The notes: generated by a model not told the origin, from the letters alone. A stretch of DNA of 64,000 nucleotides from Streptococcus infantis (GCF_021497965.1 NZ_CP046525.1:248001-312000), one strand, 5' to 3'. Shown: positions 8,786 to 17,537, numbered from the stretch's first letter. Made by a program: numbers and translations.

Positions 8786-9710
8786 ATCTCGAATGTTGTT
8801 TTCCAGAATTACGTTTTTTGTTTTTCTTCTTGTTAGAAGTTGTGATAGCTGCTGCTGATTCAGGGGTTACATCTTTACGAGCGCCTGAAGTTTTGCTTGC
8901 TTTTGGTGGGTTCTTTGCAAATTCTTCGCGTACTTTTTTGCGAAGTTTTGGACGAATCATGTAGTTGACGATGAATTGTTGAAGAATCATCATGAAACCA
9001 CCGACAACCCAGTAAAGTGTGACGCTGGCTGGAGAGAAGATGGAGAACATGACGATCATCATTGGACTCATGTAAATCATTTTCTTGAGTTGTTCTCTTT
9101 GAGTCTCGTCTTCAACTCCGTGTAGAGAAAGGAGTGATTGGATGTAGTAGAGAATACCAGCGCAGGCGATGAGAATCCAACTTGGAGAACCCAGTGCGAT
9201 TCCTAAGAAGCTAGCCTCAGAAACACCTTCTGTGTGTTGAGCAGCAAAGTAGATAGCAGAGAAGAAAGGCATTTGAATGAGGATAGGGAAACATCCTACA
9301 CCACCAAACATACTAATACCATGCTCTTTTTGAGCAGCAAAGAGAGCTTGTTGGGCTTCTAGTTTTTCTTCTTGAGTCGTTGCTTCTTTGAGACGAGTCT
9401 GATGTGGCTCAAGGACATGCTTGAGGGCGTTCATCTTCTCAGAGTGAAGGGTAGCCTTCCATGATTGGTAGATACCAAGTGGGAGGATAATCAAGCGAAC
9501 GATAATAGTTACGATGATGATACCAACACCGAAACCAAGACCTTGATCATTGGCAAAGTATTTGATAGCCTCTGCCATAGGTGCTCCGATGGTATTCCAG
9601 ATAAATCCGGTTGGCTGACCTGTTGCTTTATCAACCTGGACACATCCTGTCAATACTAATAGCATAGCCACTCCCATGATTGAGAGGGCGATTCGTTTAA
9701 TTGATTTCAC
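8784..9710 (-). CDS. yidC: Membrane protein insertase YidC (YidC2 type, lipoprotein)
   Basis: YidC/Oxa1 insertase that inserts and folds membrane proteins. The 308-residue product starts with a lipoprotein signal ending LTGC (C23), then the five-helix Oxa1 core (about 50-250; ILPLGIYQSWKAT, GGVGCFPILIQMPFFSAIYFAA, MYWVVGG-like region). It ends in a long lysine-rich tail (KKKNKKRNSGKQ). The long basic tail suggests the YidC2 paralogue, which in streptococci aids co-translational insertion. Its ATG is followed upstream by acyP, also on the minus strand, with a promoter in the gap. Confidence 0.94.
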   Translation of the reverse strand: MKSIKRIALSIMGVAMLLVLTGCVQVDKATGQPTGFIWNTIGAPMAEAIKYFANDQGLGFGVGIIIVTIIVRLIILPLGIYQSWKATLHSEKMNALKHVLEPHQTRLKEATTQEEKLEAQQALFAAQKEHGISMFGGVGCFPILIQMPFFSAIYFAAQHTEGVSEASFLGIALGSPSWILIACAGILYYIQSLLSLHGVEDETQREQLKKMIYMSPMMIVMFSIFSPASVTLYWVVGGFMMILQQFIVNYMIRPKLRKKVREEFAKNPPKASKTSGARKDVTPESAAAITTSNKKKNKKRNSGKQHSR

Positions 9711-9732
9711 TGTTTTTATTCCTTCTTTAAAA

Positions 9733-9738
9733 ATTATA
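9733..9738 (-). promoter_or_regulatory. Probable -10 box of yidC
   Basis: TATAAT on the minus strand, 23 bp before the yidC ATG, in the gap after acyP. The -35 side is AT-rich without a clear box. Confidence 0.6.
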
Positions 9739-9787
9739 CCTTTCTATTCTACTGTTTTTTTTGAAAATATACAATAGTTCTAGAGAC

Positions 9788-10066
9788 CTAATTTGCGACT
9801 TTGAAGTCAGAATAGGAAGGAAAGTTACTCAATTGGACGTCGAGATAGGTCACTTTTGAGAAAGGAGTTGGTCCTTTTCGGATCTCTTGGATGAACTTAG
9901 CCATGATAGCAGAAGATTCTGCTTGGGCAAGGATTTCAACTGTTCCGTCATCGTTGTTCCAGACACGACCAGTGATTCCGCCTAGTTCGAGAGCAAGGGT
10001 ATAGACGCCCCAACGAAAGCCAACGCCCTGAACGCGTCCCTGTGCAATCATTTTGACCTTTTGCAT
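9788..10066 (-). CDS. acyP: Acylphosphatase
   Basis: Small enzyme that hydrolyses carboxyl-phosphate bonds such as acetyl or carbamoyl phosphate. The 92-residue protein carries the phosphate cradle GRVQGVGFR (10-18) with catalytic R18, and the second active-site motif VWNNDDG with N37. I place the start at the ATG at 10066, which has a very strong AAGGAGG seven bases upstream; a longer frame runs back into the divergent methyltransferase gene and is not needed. Its promoter overlaps the start of that gene. Confidence 0.93.
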   Translation of the reverse strand: MQKVKMIAQGRVQGVGFRWGVYTLALELGGITGRVWNNDDGTVEILAQAESSAIMAKFIQEIRKGPTPFSKVTYLDVQLSNFPSYSDFKVAN

Positions 10067-10084
10067 ACCAAACCTCCTTGATTG

Positions 10085-10113
10085 TGTTATAATACTCCTA
10101 TGACTATTATAAC
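10085..10113. promoter_or_regulatory. Symmetric divergent promoter of acyP and the SpoU methyltransferase
   Basis: GTTATAATA (10086-10094) and TATTATAAC (10105-10113) form a perfect 9-bp inverted repeat with a 10-bp spacer. Each arm holds a TATAAT -10 box, one per strand, with TGT extending the plus-strand box. Both predicted transcription starts fall near 10099-10100, at the methyltransferase ATG. Confidence 0.75.
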
Positions 10114-10840
10114 CTCTAAAGCGAATTCTGTGGTAAAAAATGCCAAGAAATTGCATCAAAAAAAATATCGAAAATCTTCTTATTTAATTGAGGGCTGGCA
10201 TTTATTTGAGGAAGCTGTTCAGGCGGGAGCAACGATTGAGAAAATATTTGCTCTAGTAGAGTATGGAGATAAACTAGTAGATTATCCTCAGACTGTCTTT
10301 GTGACAGAGGAAATCTTATTTGATTTAGCAGATTCACAAACACCTCAGGGCATTGTAGCTATTGTTCAAAAGGAAGAGGAGCTGTTGCCGGATTTGACCT
10401 CAGGTAAATATCTTTTCTTAGAAGATGTGCAGGACCCTGGAAATGTAGGGACCATGATACGGACGGCAGATGCGGCAGGTTTTTCAGGAGTCATCGTTTC
10501 AAGCAAGTCGGCTGATATATACAGCCTCAAAACTCTTCGCTCCATGCAGGGAAGTCATTTTCATTTACCAATTTATCGGATGCCTGTTGATACATTTGTT
10601 GAAGAGGCGAAAAAGAGTCATTTGCCGATTCTAGCCACTACCTTATCCCAAAACTCTAAAGATTATCGTGAACTTGCTCGACTAGAGGATTTTGCCTTGG
10701 TGATGGGAAATGAAGGCCAGGGCATTAGTTCATTCATGACAGCCCAGGCAGACCAACTGGTTCACATCAACATGAAAGGGCAGGCGGAAAGTCTCAATGT
10801 TGCTATTGCGGCAGGCATACTCATGTTTTATTTGAGTTAA
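10100..10840 (+). CDS. RNA methyltransferase, SpoU/TrmH family
   Basis: SAM-dependent RNA 2'-O-ribose methyltransferase with the SPOUT knot; the exact tRNA or rRNA target cannot be told from sequence. The 246-residue protein has an N-terminal substrate-binding domain (SKANSVVKNAKKLHQKKYR, LIEGWHLFEEA), then motif 1 LEDVQDPGNVGTMIRTADAAG, motif 2 LVMGNEGQGIS and motif 3 INMKGQAESLNVAIAAGI. The ATG at 10100 is the sixth-to-seventh base after a TATAAT box, and there is no Shine-Dalgarno, so the mRNA should be leaderless. Confidence 0.92.
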   Translation: MTIITSKANSVVKNAKKLHQKKYRKSSYLIEGWHLFEEAVQAGATIEKIFALVEYGDKLVDYPQTVFVTEEILFDLADSQTPQGIVAIVQKEEELLPDLTSGKYLFLEDVQDPGNVGTMIRTADAAGFSGVIVSSKSADIYSLKTLRSMQGSHFHLPIYRMPVDTFVEEAKKSHLPILATTLSQNSKDYRELARLEDFALVMGNEGQGISSFMTAQADQLVHINMKGQAESLNVAIAAGILMFYLS

Positions 10841-10853
10841 ATCAATTTATTTT

Positions 10854-10862
10854 TGTTATAAT
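10854..10862 (+). promoter_or_regulatory. Extended -10 promoter of the BI-1 gene
   Basis: TGTTATAAT, 31 bp before the ATG at 10894, which also has a good AAGGAGAAA ribosome binding site. Confidence 0.7.
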
Positions 10863-10893
10863 CAGTAAAAAGATTTCATAAGGAGAAAAAGAT

Positions 10894-11577
10894 ATGAATC
10901 AAACAATTATTCAAGAACATTCTGGTTTGAATCAATTTTATGCAAAAGTTTATGCTTTTGTAGGGATTGGGATTGCCTTATCTGCAGTTGTTTCAGCCTT
11001 GATGTTAACAACCTTCCAAGATGTTCTCGTACAGTTAATGCTTAATGCACGCATATGGCTAATCGTAACAGGAGTCGTTGAAGTTGCTCTAGTGTTATTT
11101 GCAAGTGGTTTAGCGTTAAGGAACAGTCCAGCAGCATTTCCAATATTTCTATTATATTCTGCGGTCAACGGTTTTTCACTAAGTTTCATTGTATCGCTTT
11201 ACCTTCCTGGTACAGTCCTAACAGCCTTTATCTCTAGTGCGGCCCTTTTCTTTGTCATGGCGATTGTCGGAGTCGTCATCAAAAAGGATTTGAGTGGTAT
11301 CGGACGTGCTTTGATTGCAGCCTTATTTGGTCTAATATTAGCCATGGTTGTTAATATCTTCTTAAATAGTGGCCTAATGGACTATATCATCAGTATTGTG
11401 ATGGTACTTGTTTTTGCAGGTTTAATCGCTTGGGATAATCAAAAAATTCGTTATGTTTATGAAGAGTCAGATGGTCAGGTCGCTACAGGCTGGGCAATTT
11501 CTTTGGCACTTAGCCTCTACCTTGACTTTATCAACCTCTTCCTTAGCTTCTTGCGTATCTTTGGAAATGACGATTAA
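10894..11577 (+). CDS. Bax inhibitor-1 (BI-1/YbhL-type) family membrane protein
   Basis: A 227-residue integral membrane protein with about seven hydrophobic segments, matching the TMBIM/BI-1 family; some bacterial members are pH-sensitive calcium leak channels, but the role here is unknown. Family signs are the N-terminal LNQFYAKVYAFVGIGIALSA, the middle PAAFPIFLLYSAVNGFSLS and the C-terminal IAWDNQKIR and LSLYLDFINLFLSFLRIFG with conserved aspartates. It stands alone between its own promoter and terminator. Confidence 0.9.
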   Translation: MNQTIIQEHSGLNQFYAKVYAFVGIGIALSAVVSALMLTTFQDVLVQLMLNARIWLIVTGVVEVALVLFASGLALRNSPAAFPIFLLYSAVNGFSLSFIVSLYLPGTVLTAFISSAALFFVMAIVGVVIKKDLSGIGRALIAALFGLILAMVVNIFLNSGLMDYIISIVMVLVFAGLIAWDNQKIRYVYEESDGQVATGWAISLALSLYLDFINLFLSFLRIFGNDD

Positions 11578-11585
11578 TACTTTTA

Positions 11586-11614
11586 GAGCTCAAATGAGCT
11601 CCTTTTTATTTTTT
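11586..11614 (+). terminator. Terminator of the BI-1 gene
   Basis: GAGCTC-AAAT-GAGCTC hairpin followed by CTTTTTATTTTTT. Confidence 0.85.
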
Positions 11615-11639
11615 ACTTTCATTTTTACTAGCAAAAGGG

Positions 11640-11645
11640 TATAAT
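11640..11645 (+). promoter_or_regulatory. -10 box of asnA
   Basis: TATAAT 29 bp before the asnA ATG, which has AAAGGAGGGGTA just upstream. No strong -35 is seen. Confidence 0.6.
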
Positions 11646-11674
11646 CTTTTTATTATTCAAAAGGAGGGGTACAT

Positions 11675-12667
11675 ATGAAAAAAAGTTTTATTCACCAGCA
11701 GGAAGAGATTTCATTTGTAAAAAATACCTTTACCCAGTATTTAAAAGATAAGTTAGAAGTAGTAGAAGTACAAGGGCCAATCTTAAGTAAGGTTGGAGAC
11801 GGGATGCAGGATAACCTTTCAGGGATTGAACATCCGGTATCTGTTAAGGTTTTACAAATCCCAGATGAAACCTATGAGGTGGTACATTCACTTGCTAAGT
11901 GGAAACGCCATACTTTGGCACGTTTTGGTTTCGGTGAAGGAGAAGGTCTCTTTGTTCACATGAAGGCTCTTCGACCAGACGAAGATTCACTAGATGCGAC
12001 TCACTCTGTTTATGTGGACCAGTGGGACTGGGAAAAGGTTATTCCTAATGGACAACGCAATCTAGCCTACCTCAAAGAAACCGTTGAAAAGATTTATAAG
12101 GCCATTCGTTTAACAGAGCTAGCAGTTGAAGCAAGATATGATATTGAGTCAATTTTGCCTAAGCAAATCACCTTTATCCATACAGAAGAGTTGGTTGAAC
12201 GCTATCCAGACTTGACTCCAAAAGAACGTGAAAATGCTATCTGTAAGGAATTCGGTGCTGTCTTCTTGATTGGTATTGGCGGTGTATTGTCGGATGGAAA
12301 ACCTCATGATGGACGTGCACCAGACTATGATGACTGGACAACTGAATCTGAAAATGGTTATCATGGCTTGAATGGAGATATCCTTGTCTGGAATGATAAT
12401 TTGGGTGCGGCCTTTGAATTATCTTCAATGGGAATTCGTGTTGATGAAGATACCCTCCGTCGACAAGTAGCTATTACAGGAGATGAAGACCGTCTTTCTT
12501 TGGAATGGCATAGAGCTCTTCTAAACGGACTCTTCCCGTTGACAATTGGTGGAGGAATTGGTCAATCACGTATGGCTATGTTCCTACTTCGTAAGAAGCA
12601 CATCGGTGAAGTTCAAACTAGTGTTTGGCCACAAGAAGTCAGAGATACTTACGACAATATTCTTTAA
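11675..12667 (+). CDS. asnA: Aspartate--ammonia ligase (asparagine synthetase A)
   Basis: ATP-dependent amidation of aspartate with ammonia to asparagine, an enzyme of the class II aminoacyl-tRNA synthetase fold. The 330-residue length is typical. Visible features: the N-terminal [19 protein letters not shown], the [19 protein letters not shown] stretch, the [11 protein letters not shown] substrate loop, [10 protein letters not shown], and motif 3 [23 protein letters not shown] near the C-terminus. A single-gene unit with a perfect terminator. It contrasts with ansA (46637), which does the reverse chemistry. Confidence 0.96.
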   Translation: MKKSFIHQQEEISFVKNTFTQYLKDKLEVVEVQGPILSKVGDGMQDNLSGIEHPVSVKVLQIPDETYEVVHSLAKWKRHTLARFGFGEGEGLFVHMKALRPDEDSLDATHSVYVDQWDWEKVIPNGQRNLAYLKETVEKIYKAIRLTELAVEARYDIESILPKQITFIHTEELVERYPDLTPKERENAICKEFGAVFLIGIGGVLSDGKPHDGRAPDYDDWTTESENGYHGLNGDILVWNDNLGAAFELSSMGIRVDEDTLRRQVAITGDEDRLSLEWHRALLNGLFPLTIGGGIGQSRMAMFLLRKKHIGEVQTSVWPQEVRDTYDNIL

Positions 12668-12670
12668 TCA

Positions 12671-12702
12671 ATCGAGCCGCAAGGTTCGATTTTCTTTTTT
12701 TT
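12671..12702 (+). terminator. Terminator of asnA
   Basis: ATCGAGCC-GCAA-GGTTCGAT stem-loop with a GNRA-type tetraloop, followed by TTTCTTTTTTTT. Confidence 0.9.
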
Positions 12703-12711
12703 ATCAGAATT

Positions 12712-12720
12712 TGGTATAAT
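12712..12720 (+). promoter_or_regulatory. Extended -10 promoter of rsmD, leaderless
   Basis: TGGTATAAT ends 7 bp before the rsmD ATG, so transcription should begin at or within a base of the start codon. The box sits in the palindrome GGTATAATATACC. Confidence 0.75.
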
Positions 12721-12727
12721 ATACCTT

Positions 12728-13267
12728 ATGAAAATCGTATCAGGAATCTACGGAGGACGTCCTTTAAAGACGTTAGACGGGAAAACAACGAGACCAACAT
12801 CTGACAAGGTCCGAGGAGCTATTTTCAATATGATTGGTCCCTACTTTGAAGGAGGACGTGTACTAGATCTCTATGCTGGCAGTGGTGGTTTATCCATCGA
12901 AGCAGTTTCAAGGGGAATGTCAAGTGCTGTTCTGGTCGAGAGGGATAGACGGGCCCAGAATATTGTGGCAGAAAATATCCGGATGACCAAGGAAACCTCA
13001 AAGTTTCAATTATTGAAAATGGAGTCCAGTCGTGCGTTGGAGCAGGTGGATGGCGTTTTTGATCTCATCTTTTTGGACCCTCCCTATGCAAAGGAACAAA
13101 TCGTGTCTGATATTGAAAAAATGGCAGAGCGAGATCTTTTTTCAAAAGATGTCATGGTGGTTTGTGAAACAGATAAATCAGTAGAGCTTCCGGAAGAAAT
13201 AGCCTGTTTGGGCATCTGGAAAGAAAAAATATATGGGATTAGTAAGGTGACGGTTTATGTCAGATAA
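12728..13267 (+). CDS. rsmD: 16S rRNA (guanine966-N2)-methyltransferase
   Basis: SAM-dependent methylation of G966 in 16S rRNA. In the 179-residue protein motif I is [10 protein letters not shown] (46-55), the acidic motif II is VERD (70-73) and the catalytic motif IV is LDPPY (116-120); the N-terminal [12 protein letters not shown] and the [14 protein letters not shown] region are signature RsmD sequence. There is no Shine-Dalgarno and the -10 box ends 7 bp upstream, so translation should start on a leaderless mRNA. It overlaps coaD by 11 bp, as in many Firmicutes. Confidence 0.94.
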   Translation: MKIVSGIYGGRPLKTLDGKTTRPTSDKVRGAIFNMIGPYFEGGRVLDLYAGSGGLSIEAVSRGMSSAVLVERDRRAQNIVAENIRMTKETSKFQLLKMESSRALEQVDGVFDLIFLDPPYAKEQIVSDIEKMAERDLFSKDVMVVCETDKSVELPEEIACLGIWKEKIYGISKVTVYVR

Positions 13268-13745
13268 GATTGGTTTATTCACAGGTTCGTTTGATCCGAT
13301 AACAAAGGGCCATTTGGACCTCATTGAGCGTGCAAGTGAGCTCTTTGATCAATTGTATGTAGGAATTTTTTATAATCCACACAAAAATGGATTTTTACCG
13401 ATAGAAAGCCGACTAGAGACGGTTGAAAAAGCAGTGGCACATCTAGAGAATGTCCAAGTTATCGCCTCTCATGATGAATTAGTAGTTGATGTTGCTAGAA
13501 AACTGGGTGTCCATGTTCTTGTTCGTGGTTTGCGTAACGCTGCGGACCTTCAGTATGAAGCCAGTTTTGATTTTTACAATCATCAATTAGCAGGAGAGAT
13601 TGAGACAGTCTATCTCCATAGCCGCCCAGAGCATGTTTACATCAGCTCTTCAGCTGTGAGAGAACTATTGAAGTTTGGTCAAGATATTAGCAAGTATGTA
13701 CCAAATGCTGTCTTAGAGGAGTTAAAACATGAAGAAAAAAACTAG
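13257..13745 (+). CDS. coaD: Phosphopantetheine adenylyltransferase
   Basis: Fourth step of coenzyme A synthesis: adds AMP from ATP to 4'-phosphopantetheine. The 162-residue protein has the nucleotidyltransferase motif [14 protein letters not shown] (the T/HxGH type, H19), the [14 protein letters not shown] substrate loop and the [16 protein letters not shown]-binding C-terminal motif. It overlaps rsmD by 11 bp and the protease gene by 17 bp, indicating a coupled three-gene operon. Confidence 0.96.
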   Translation: MSDKIGLFTGSFDPITKGHLDLIERASELFDQLYVGIFYNPHKNGFLPIESRLETVEKAVAHLENVQVIASHDELVVDVARKLGVHVLVRGLRNAADLQYEASFDFYNHQLAGEIETVYLHSRPEHVYISSSAVRELLKFGQDISKYVPNAVLEELKHEEKN

Positions 13746-14766
13746 ATGGCCCATATATTTAATCATCGGGCTTATTATCACTTTTATAGCTTTTACGGTA
13801 CCACTTCCTTATTACATTGAGGTTCCAGGGACTTCAGAAGATATTCGAAAAGTCTTACAAGTCAATAATCAAGCTGACCAAGAGGAAGGTTCCTATCAAT
13901 TTGTGACAGTTGGGGTTAAACATGCTAGACTGGTGGACTTGGTTTATGCTTGGCTGACGCCTTTTACGGATATTCGAAGTGCTAAAGAGATGACAGGTGG
14001 TTCTTCAGATGCAGAATTTATGCGAATCAACCAGTTTTACATGGAAACTTCGCAGAACATGGCCAAATATCAAGGACTCAAGGCAGCTGGTAAGGAAATA
14101 GAGCTCAAATATCTGGGCGTCTATGTTTTGACTGTGACAGACAATTCAACTTTTAAGGGTATTCTGAATATTGCTGATACTGTGACAGCGGTGAATGATA
14201 AGACTTTTGAAAGCTCCAAGGAGATGGTCGACTACGTCAATTCTCAAACTCTTGGAGATAAGGTTAAGGTTACTTACCAAGAGGATGGGAAAGTAAAAAC
14301 AGCTGAAGGAAAAATCATTACTCTGGAAAATGGGAAAAACGGTATCGGAATCGGTTTGATTGACCGCACGGAAGTGTCAAGTGATGTGCCAATCAAGTTT
14401 TCAACTGCAGGCATTGGTGGTCCGAGTGCTGGGCTGATGTTTAGCTTGTCTATTTATACACAAATTGCAGACCCAACCCTTCGAAATGGACGGATTATTG
14501 CCGGTACAGGAAGTATCGACAGAGATGGAAATGTTGGTGATATTGGTGGAATTGACAAAAAAGTTGTTGCTGCTGCAAAAAAAGGAGCTACTGTATTCTT
14601 TGCTCCAAACAATCCAATAACTGAAGAAGCTAAAAAGGCAAATCCAAACGCCAAAAGTAATTATGACACGGCTGTAGAAGCTGCTGAAATGATTAAAACA
14701 GACATGAAGATTGTCCCAGTAAAAACACTTCAGGATGCAATTGATTACTTGAAAAACAACCCATAA
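13729..14766 (+). CDS. PDZ domain-containing S16 (Lon-type) membrane protease, YlbL/SepM family
   Basis: Membrane-anchored serine protease. In S. mutans the homologue SepM trims the competence peptide CSP-21, but the substrate here is unknown. The 345-residue protein has one N-terminal membrane segment (9-25), an extracellular region, a PDZ domain (about 125-205; [19 protein letters not shown]) and a Lon-type proteolytic domain with the Ser-Lys dyad S233 in [11 protein letters not shown] and K278 in [10 protein letters not shown]. It is the last gene of the rsmD-coaD operon; its first 17 bases overlap coaD. Confidence 0.93.
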   Translation: MKKKTRWPIYLIIGLIITFIAFTVPLPYYIEVPGTSEDIRKVLQVNNQADQEEGSYQFVTVGVKHARLVDLVYAWLTPFTDIRSAKEMTGGSSDAEFMRINQFYMETSQNMAKYQGLKAAGKEIELKYLGVYVLTVTDNSTFKGILNIADTVTAVNDKTFESSKEMVDYVNSQTLGDKVKVTYQEDGKVKTAEGKIITLENGKNGIGIGLIDRTEVSSDVPIKFSTAGIGGPSAGLMFSLSIYTQIADPTLRNGRIIAGTGSIDRDGNVGDIGGIDKKVVAAAKKGATVFFAPNNPITEEAKKANPNAKSNYDTAVEAAEMIKTDMKIVPVKTLQDAIDYLKNNP

Positions 14767-14808
14767 AATATAGTGCAAGTCCATAGACTAGCGTAGAAAA
14801 AGAGAAGA

Positions 14809-14817
14809 TGGTATAAT
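14809..14817 (+). promoter_or_regulatory. Extended -10 promoter of the DUF1146 gene, leaderless
   Basis: TGGTATAAT ends 6 bp before the ATG at 14824. The intervening AGGCAG is too close to be a ribosome binding site on the mRNA. Confidence 0.7.
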
Positions 14818-14823
14818 AGGCAG

Positions 14824-15054
14824 ATGATTCAATTGTTTTTTACCCTCAGTAGTCATATGTTTTTTGTCTACCTAGTTTTTCAACTGTTGAAAGATTTGGT
14901 CAAATGGGATCAAATTTTGAAGGTAACTAAGGACAATGCGAGGAAGGTACGACTTTTGGTAGTATTGTGTAGTATCGGTTTAGGATATCTGATTAGTTCC
15001 TTTTTCCTAAATCTCTACCAAGTCTGGCAAGAAGCCGTACGGACATTATTTTAA
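14824..15054 (+). CDS. DUF1146 family small membrane protein
   Basis: A 76-residue protein with two hydrophobic segments (about 3-23 and 44-64) separated by a basic loop (KVTKDNARKVRLL). It fits DUF1146 (YwzB-like), a family of unknown function found just upstream of murA or the F1Fo ATPase in many Firmicutes. Here it lies 24 bp before murA in the same direction, so both are probably on one transcript. Its start codon should be at the 5' end of the mRNA. Confidence 0.85.
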   Translation: MIQLFFTLSSHMFFVYLVFQLLKDLVKWDQILKVTKDNARKVRLLVVLCSIGLGYLISSFFLNLYQVWQEAVRTLF

Positions 15055-15078
15055 ACTCGAAAGTAAAGGAAAATATTT

Positions 15079-16365
15079 ATGGAAAAAATTGTAGTTCGAG
15101 GTGGCGATAATCGCCTAGTCGGAAGTGTTCCGATTGAAGGTGCGAAAAATGCAGTTTTGCCACTACTTGCGGCGACGATTTTAGCAAGCGAAGGAAAAAC
15201 AGTTTTAAAAAATGTTCCGATCTTATCAGATGTCTTTACCATGAATCAAGTGGTTCGTGGATTAAATGCGAAAGTGGATTTTGACCAAGAAGCACATATT
15301 GTTGAAGTTGATGCGACAGATGACATTACAGAAGAGGCACCTTATAAGTATGTCAGCAAGATGCGTGCATCTATTGTAGTCTTGGGTCCAATCCTGGCTA
15401 GAGTTGGTCACGCTAAAGTTTCGATGCCAGGTGGATGTACGATTGGTAGTCGTCCTATTGACCTTCACCTTAAAGGTTTGGAAGCAATGGGAGCTAAGAT
15501 CACCCAAACAGCTGGTTATATCGAAGCTAAGGCAGAACGCTTGCATGGAGCCCATATCTATATGGACTTTCCTAGTGTTGGGGCAACTCAAAACTTGATG
15601 ATGGCTGCAACGCTAGCTGATGGCGTAACTGTTATTGAAAATGCTGCGCGTGAGCCTGAGATTGTAGACTTGGCTGTTCTCTTGAATAAAATGGGAGCAA
15701 AAGTTAAGGGTGCGGGAACAGAAACTGTGACAATCACTGGTGTTGAAAAGCTACACGGTGCTACACACAATGTTGTTCAGGATCGTATTGAAGCAGGTAC
15801 CTTTATGGTAGCGGCTGCTATGACAGGTGGAGATGTCTTGATTAAAGATGCCATCTGGGAACACAATCGTCCCCTGATTGCTAAATTGCAAGAAATGGGT
15901 GTGGAAGTCATTGATGAAGACGAAGGCATCCGCATTCGTTCTCAACGAGATAAATTGAAAGCCGTTCATGTTAAGACGCTTCCGCATCCAGGATTTCCGA
16001 CAGACATGCAGGCACAATTCACTGCACTGATGACGGTTGCTCAAGGTGAGTCAACCATGGTGGAAACAGTGTTTGAAAATCGTTTCCAACATTTAGAGGA
16101 AATGCGTCGTATGGGCTTGCATTCTGAAATTATCCGTGATACAGCTCGTATCGTCGGTGGGCAACTTCTGCAAGGAGCAGAGGTTTTGTCTACAGACCTA
16201 CGTGCAAGTGCGGCTTTGATCTTAACAGGTCTAGTAGCTGAAGGGGAGACAGTTGTCGGAAAACTTGTCCATTTGGATAGAGGATATTATCGTTTCCATG
16301 AAAAATTGGCTCAGTTAGGAGCTAATATTGAACGGGTAAGTGTGGAAGCTGATGAAGATGAATAA
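15079..16365 (+). CDS. murA: UDP-N-acetylglucosamine 1-carboxyvinyltransferase
   Basis: First committed step of peptidoglycan synthesis: moves enolpyruvate from PEP to UDP-GlcNAc. The 428-residue protein shows the substrate lysine-asparagine pair K23-N24 (EGAKNAVLP), the PEP-binding cysteine C120 in [19 protein letters not shown] (the residue attacked by fosfomycin, so a susceptible-type active site) and the later [10 protein letters not shown] and [13 protein letters not shown] motifs. Streptococci carry two MurA paralogues; the second is not in this window. epuA starts inside its 3' end. Confidence 0.96.
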   Translation: MEKIVVRGGDNRLVGSVPIEGAKNAVLPLLAATILASEGKTVLKNVPILSDVFTMNQVVRGLNAKVDFDQEAHIVEVDATDDITEEAPYKYVSKMRASIVVLGPILARVGHAKVSMPGGCTIGSRPIDLHLKGLEAMGAKITQTAGYIEAKAERLHGAHIYMDFPSVGATQNLMMAATLADGVTVIENAAREPEIVDLAVLLNKMGAKVKGAGTETVTITGVEKLHGATHNVVQDRIEAGTFMVAAAMTGGDVLIKDAIWEHNRPLIAKLQEMGVEVIDEDEGIRIRSQRDKLKAVHVKTLPHPGFPTDMQAQFTALMTVAQGESTMVETVFENRFQHLEEMRRMGLHSEIIRDTARIVGGQLLQGAEVLSTDLRASAALILTGLVAEGETVVGKLVHLDRGYYRFHEKLAQLGANIERVSVEADEDE

Positions 16366-16546
16366 ACAAGCAGCGTATGTGCTACGTCGATTTTTATTAG
16401 TTATTATTGTTTTGCTTCTAGGAGTCTTGGCGTTGGGTATCGGCTTGATGATTGGCTATGGTATCGTAGGAAAAGGTCAAGATCCATGGGCAATTTTGAC
16501 ACCCGATAAATGGCATGAATTGATTGCAAAATTTACAGGGAAATAG
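16358..16546 (+). CDS. epuA: EpuA family membrane protein (upstream of endA)
   Basis: A 62-residue protein with a basic N-terminus ([12 protein letters not shown]), one strong membrane segment (about 12-36) and a short extracellular tail ending in [10 protein letters not shown]. EpuA-type proteins lie between murA and endA in pneumococcus; the family is also labelled 'RNA polymerase subunit beta' by weak similarity, and its function is not established. I prefer the ATG at 16358 (GGAAG nine bases upstream) over 16352. It overlaps murA by 8 bp. A hairpin separates it from endA. Confidence 0.85.
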   Translation: MNKQAAYVLRRFLLVIIVLLLGVLALGIGLMIGYGIVGKGQDPWAILTPDKWHELIAKFTGK

Positions 16547-16567
16547 GCTGGGGAACCGGCCTTTTTC
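16546..16567 (+). terminator. Terminator-like hairpin between epuA and endA
   Basis: GGCTGG-GGAA-CCGGCC (one G-U pair, GNRA-like loop) followed by TTTTTC. It starts at the last base of the epuA stop codon, so it would limit readthrough into endA. Confidence 0.7.
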
Positions 16568-16591
16568 TAGGGATAAAAGTAAGGAGGAAAT

Positions 16592-17419
16592 ATGAATAAA
16601 AAAACCAGACAGGCCCTCATAGGTCTCCTGATTTTTCTACTATTGACGGCAGGAAGTTACTACATTAAAAAAATGCAGGCTTCCAATAATACACCACAAA
16701 CACAAGTGACACAAAAATCCCAGTCATCCGACACTCCTAGTCAAGAATTGGCAGAGAGTGTACTGACTGACTCGGTCAAAAAACAAATCAAGGGTACAAT
16801 TGAGTGGAATGGAGCAGGAGCTTTTGTAGTTAATGGAAACAAAACCAATCTAGATGCTAAGGTATCAAGTAAACCTTATGCTGATAATAAAACTAAAACT
16901 GTAGGAGGAGAGACAGTTCCTACAGTAGCCAATGCTCTCATGTCAAAAGCAACTCGACAGTATAAGGATCGCGAAGAGACGGGTAATGGTTCGACCTCTT
17001 GGACTCCAGCAGGCTGGCATCAGGTCAAGAACCTAAAAGGAAGTTATAATCACGCTGTAGATAGAGGACATTTATTAGGCTATGCCTTGATTGGTGGTCT
17101 AGATGGCTTTGATGCATCTACTAGTAATCCTAAAAACATCGCTGTACAAACAGCCTGGGCCAACCAAGCTCGCGCAGAAGATTCAACAGGACAAAACTAC
17201 TATGAAGGTTTAGTTCGAAAAGCGCTAGATAAGAATAAACGAGTGCGTTACCGCGTTACGCTACTGTATGCGACAGAAGAGGACCTAGTACCTTCTGCCT
17301 CTCAAATTGAAGCAAAATCCTCTGACGGAGAATTGGAGTTTAATGTAGTAATTCCTAATGTTCAAAAGGGAATTCGGTTAGATTACCGAACAGGAGAAGT
17401 TACGGTTACAAAAGACTAA
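16592..17419 (+). CDS. endA: DNA-entry nuclease EndA
   Basis: Membrane-bound DNA/RNA non-specific endonuclease that degrades the non-transforming strand during competence and in pneumococcus also cuts extracellular DNA traps. The 275-residue protein has an uncleaved signal anchor (8-25), a serine/glutamine-rich linker (30-52) and a beta-beta-alpha-metal nuclease domain with the [13 protein letters not shown] motif; H160 matches the catalytic histidine of pneumococcal EndA. N-terminal and C-terminal parts are complete. A good AAGGAGG precedes the ATG. Confidence 0.95.
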   Translation: MNKKTRQALIGLLIFLLLTAGSYYIKKMQASNNTPQTQVTQKSQSSDTPSQELAESVLTDSVKKQIKGTIEWNGAGAFVVNGNKTNLDAKVSSKPYADNKTKTVGGETVPTVANALMSKATRQYKDREETGNGSTSWTPAGWHQVKNLKGSYNHAVDRGHLLGYALIGGLDGFDASTSNPKNIAVQTAWANQARAEDSTGQNYYEGLVRKALDKNKRVRYRVTLLYATEEDLVPSASQIEAKSSDGELEFNVVIPNVQKGIRLDYRTGEVTVTKD

Positions 17420-17426
17420 TAAATAG

Positions 17427-17460
17427 ATAATCCCTTATCGTTTTGATAGGGGATTTACTA
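17427..17460 (+). terminator. Hairpin after endA, weak terminator
   Basis: AATCCCTTATC pairs with GATAGGGGATT around GTTTT. The T tract behind it is poor (TACTATAG), so termination may be partial. Confidence 0.5.
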
Positions 17461-17497
17461 TAGAAATCGAAAATTAATGTGTAGAAATTGAAAAATA

Positions 17498-17506
17498 TGG
17501 TATAAT
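17498..17506 (+). promoter_or_regulatory. Extended -10 promoter of the CNNM/CBS gene
   Basis: TGGTATAAT 31 bp before the ATG at 17538; AGGAGAAGG is the ribosome binding site. Confidence 0.7.
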
Positions 17507-17537
17507 AGTCTCAATTATACTTTTTAGGAGAAGGAAA

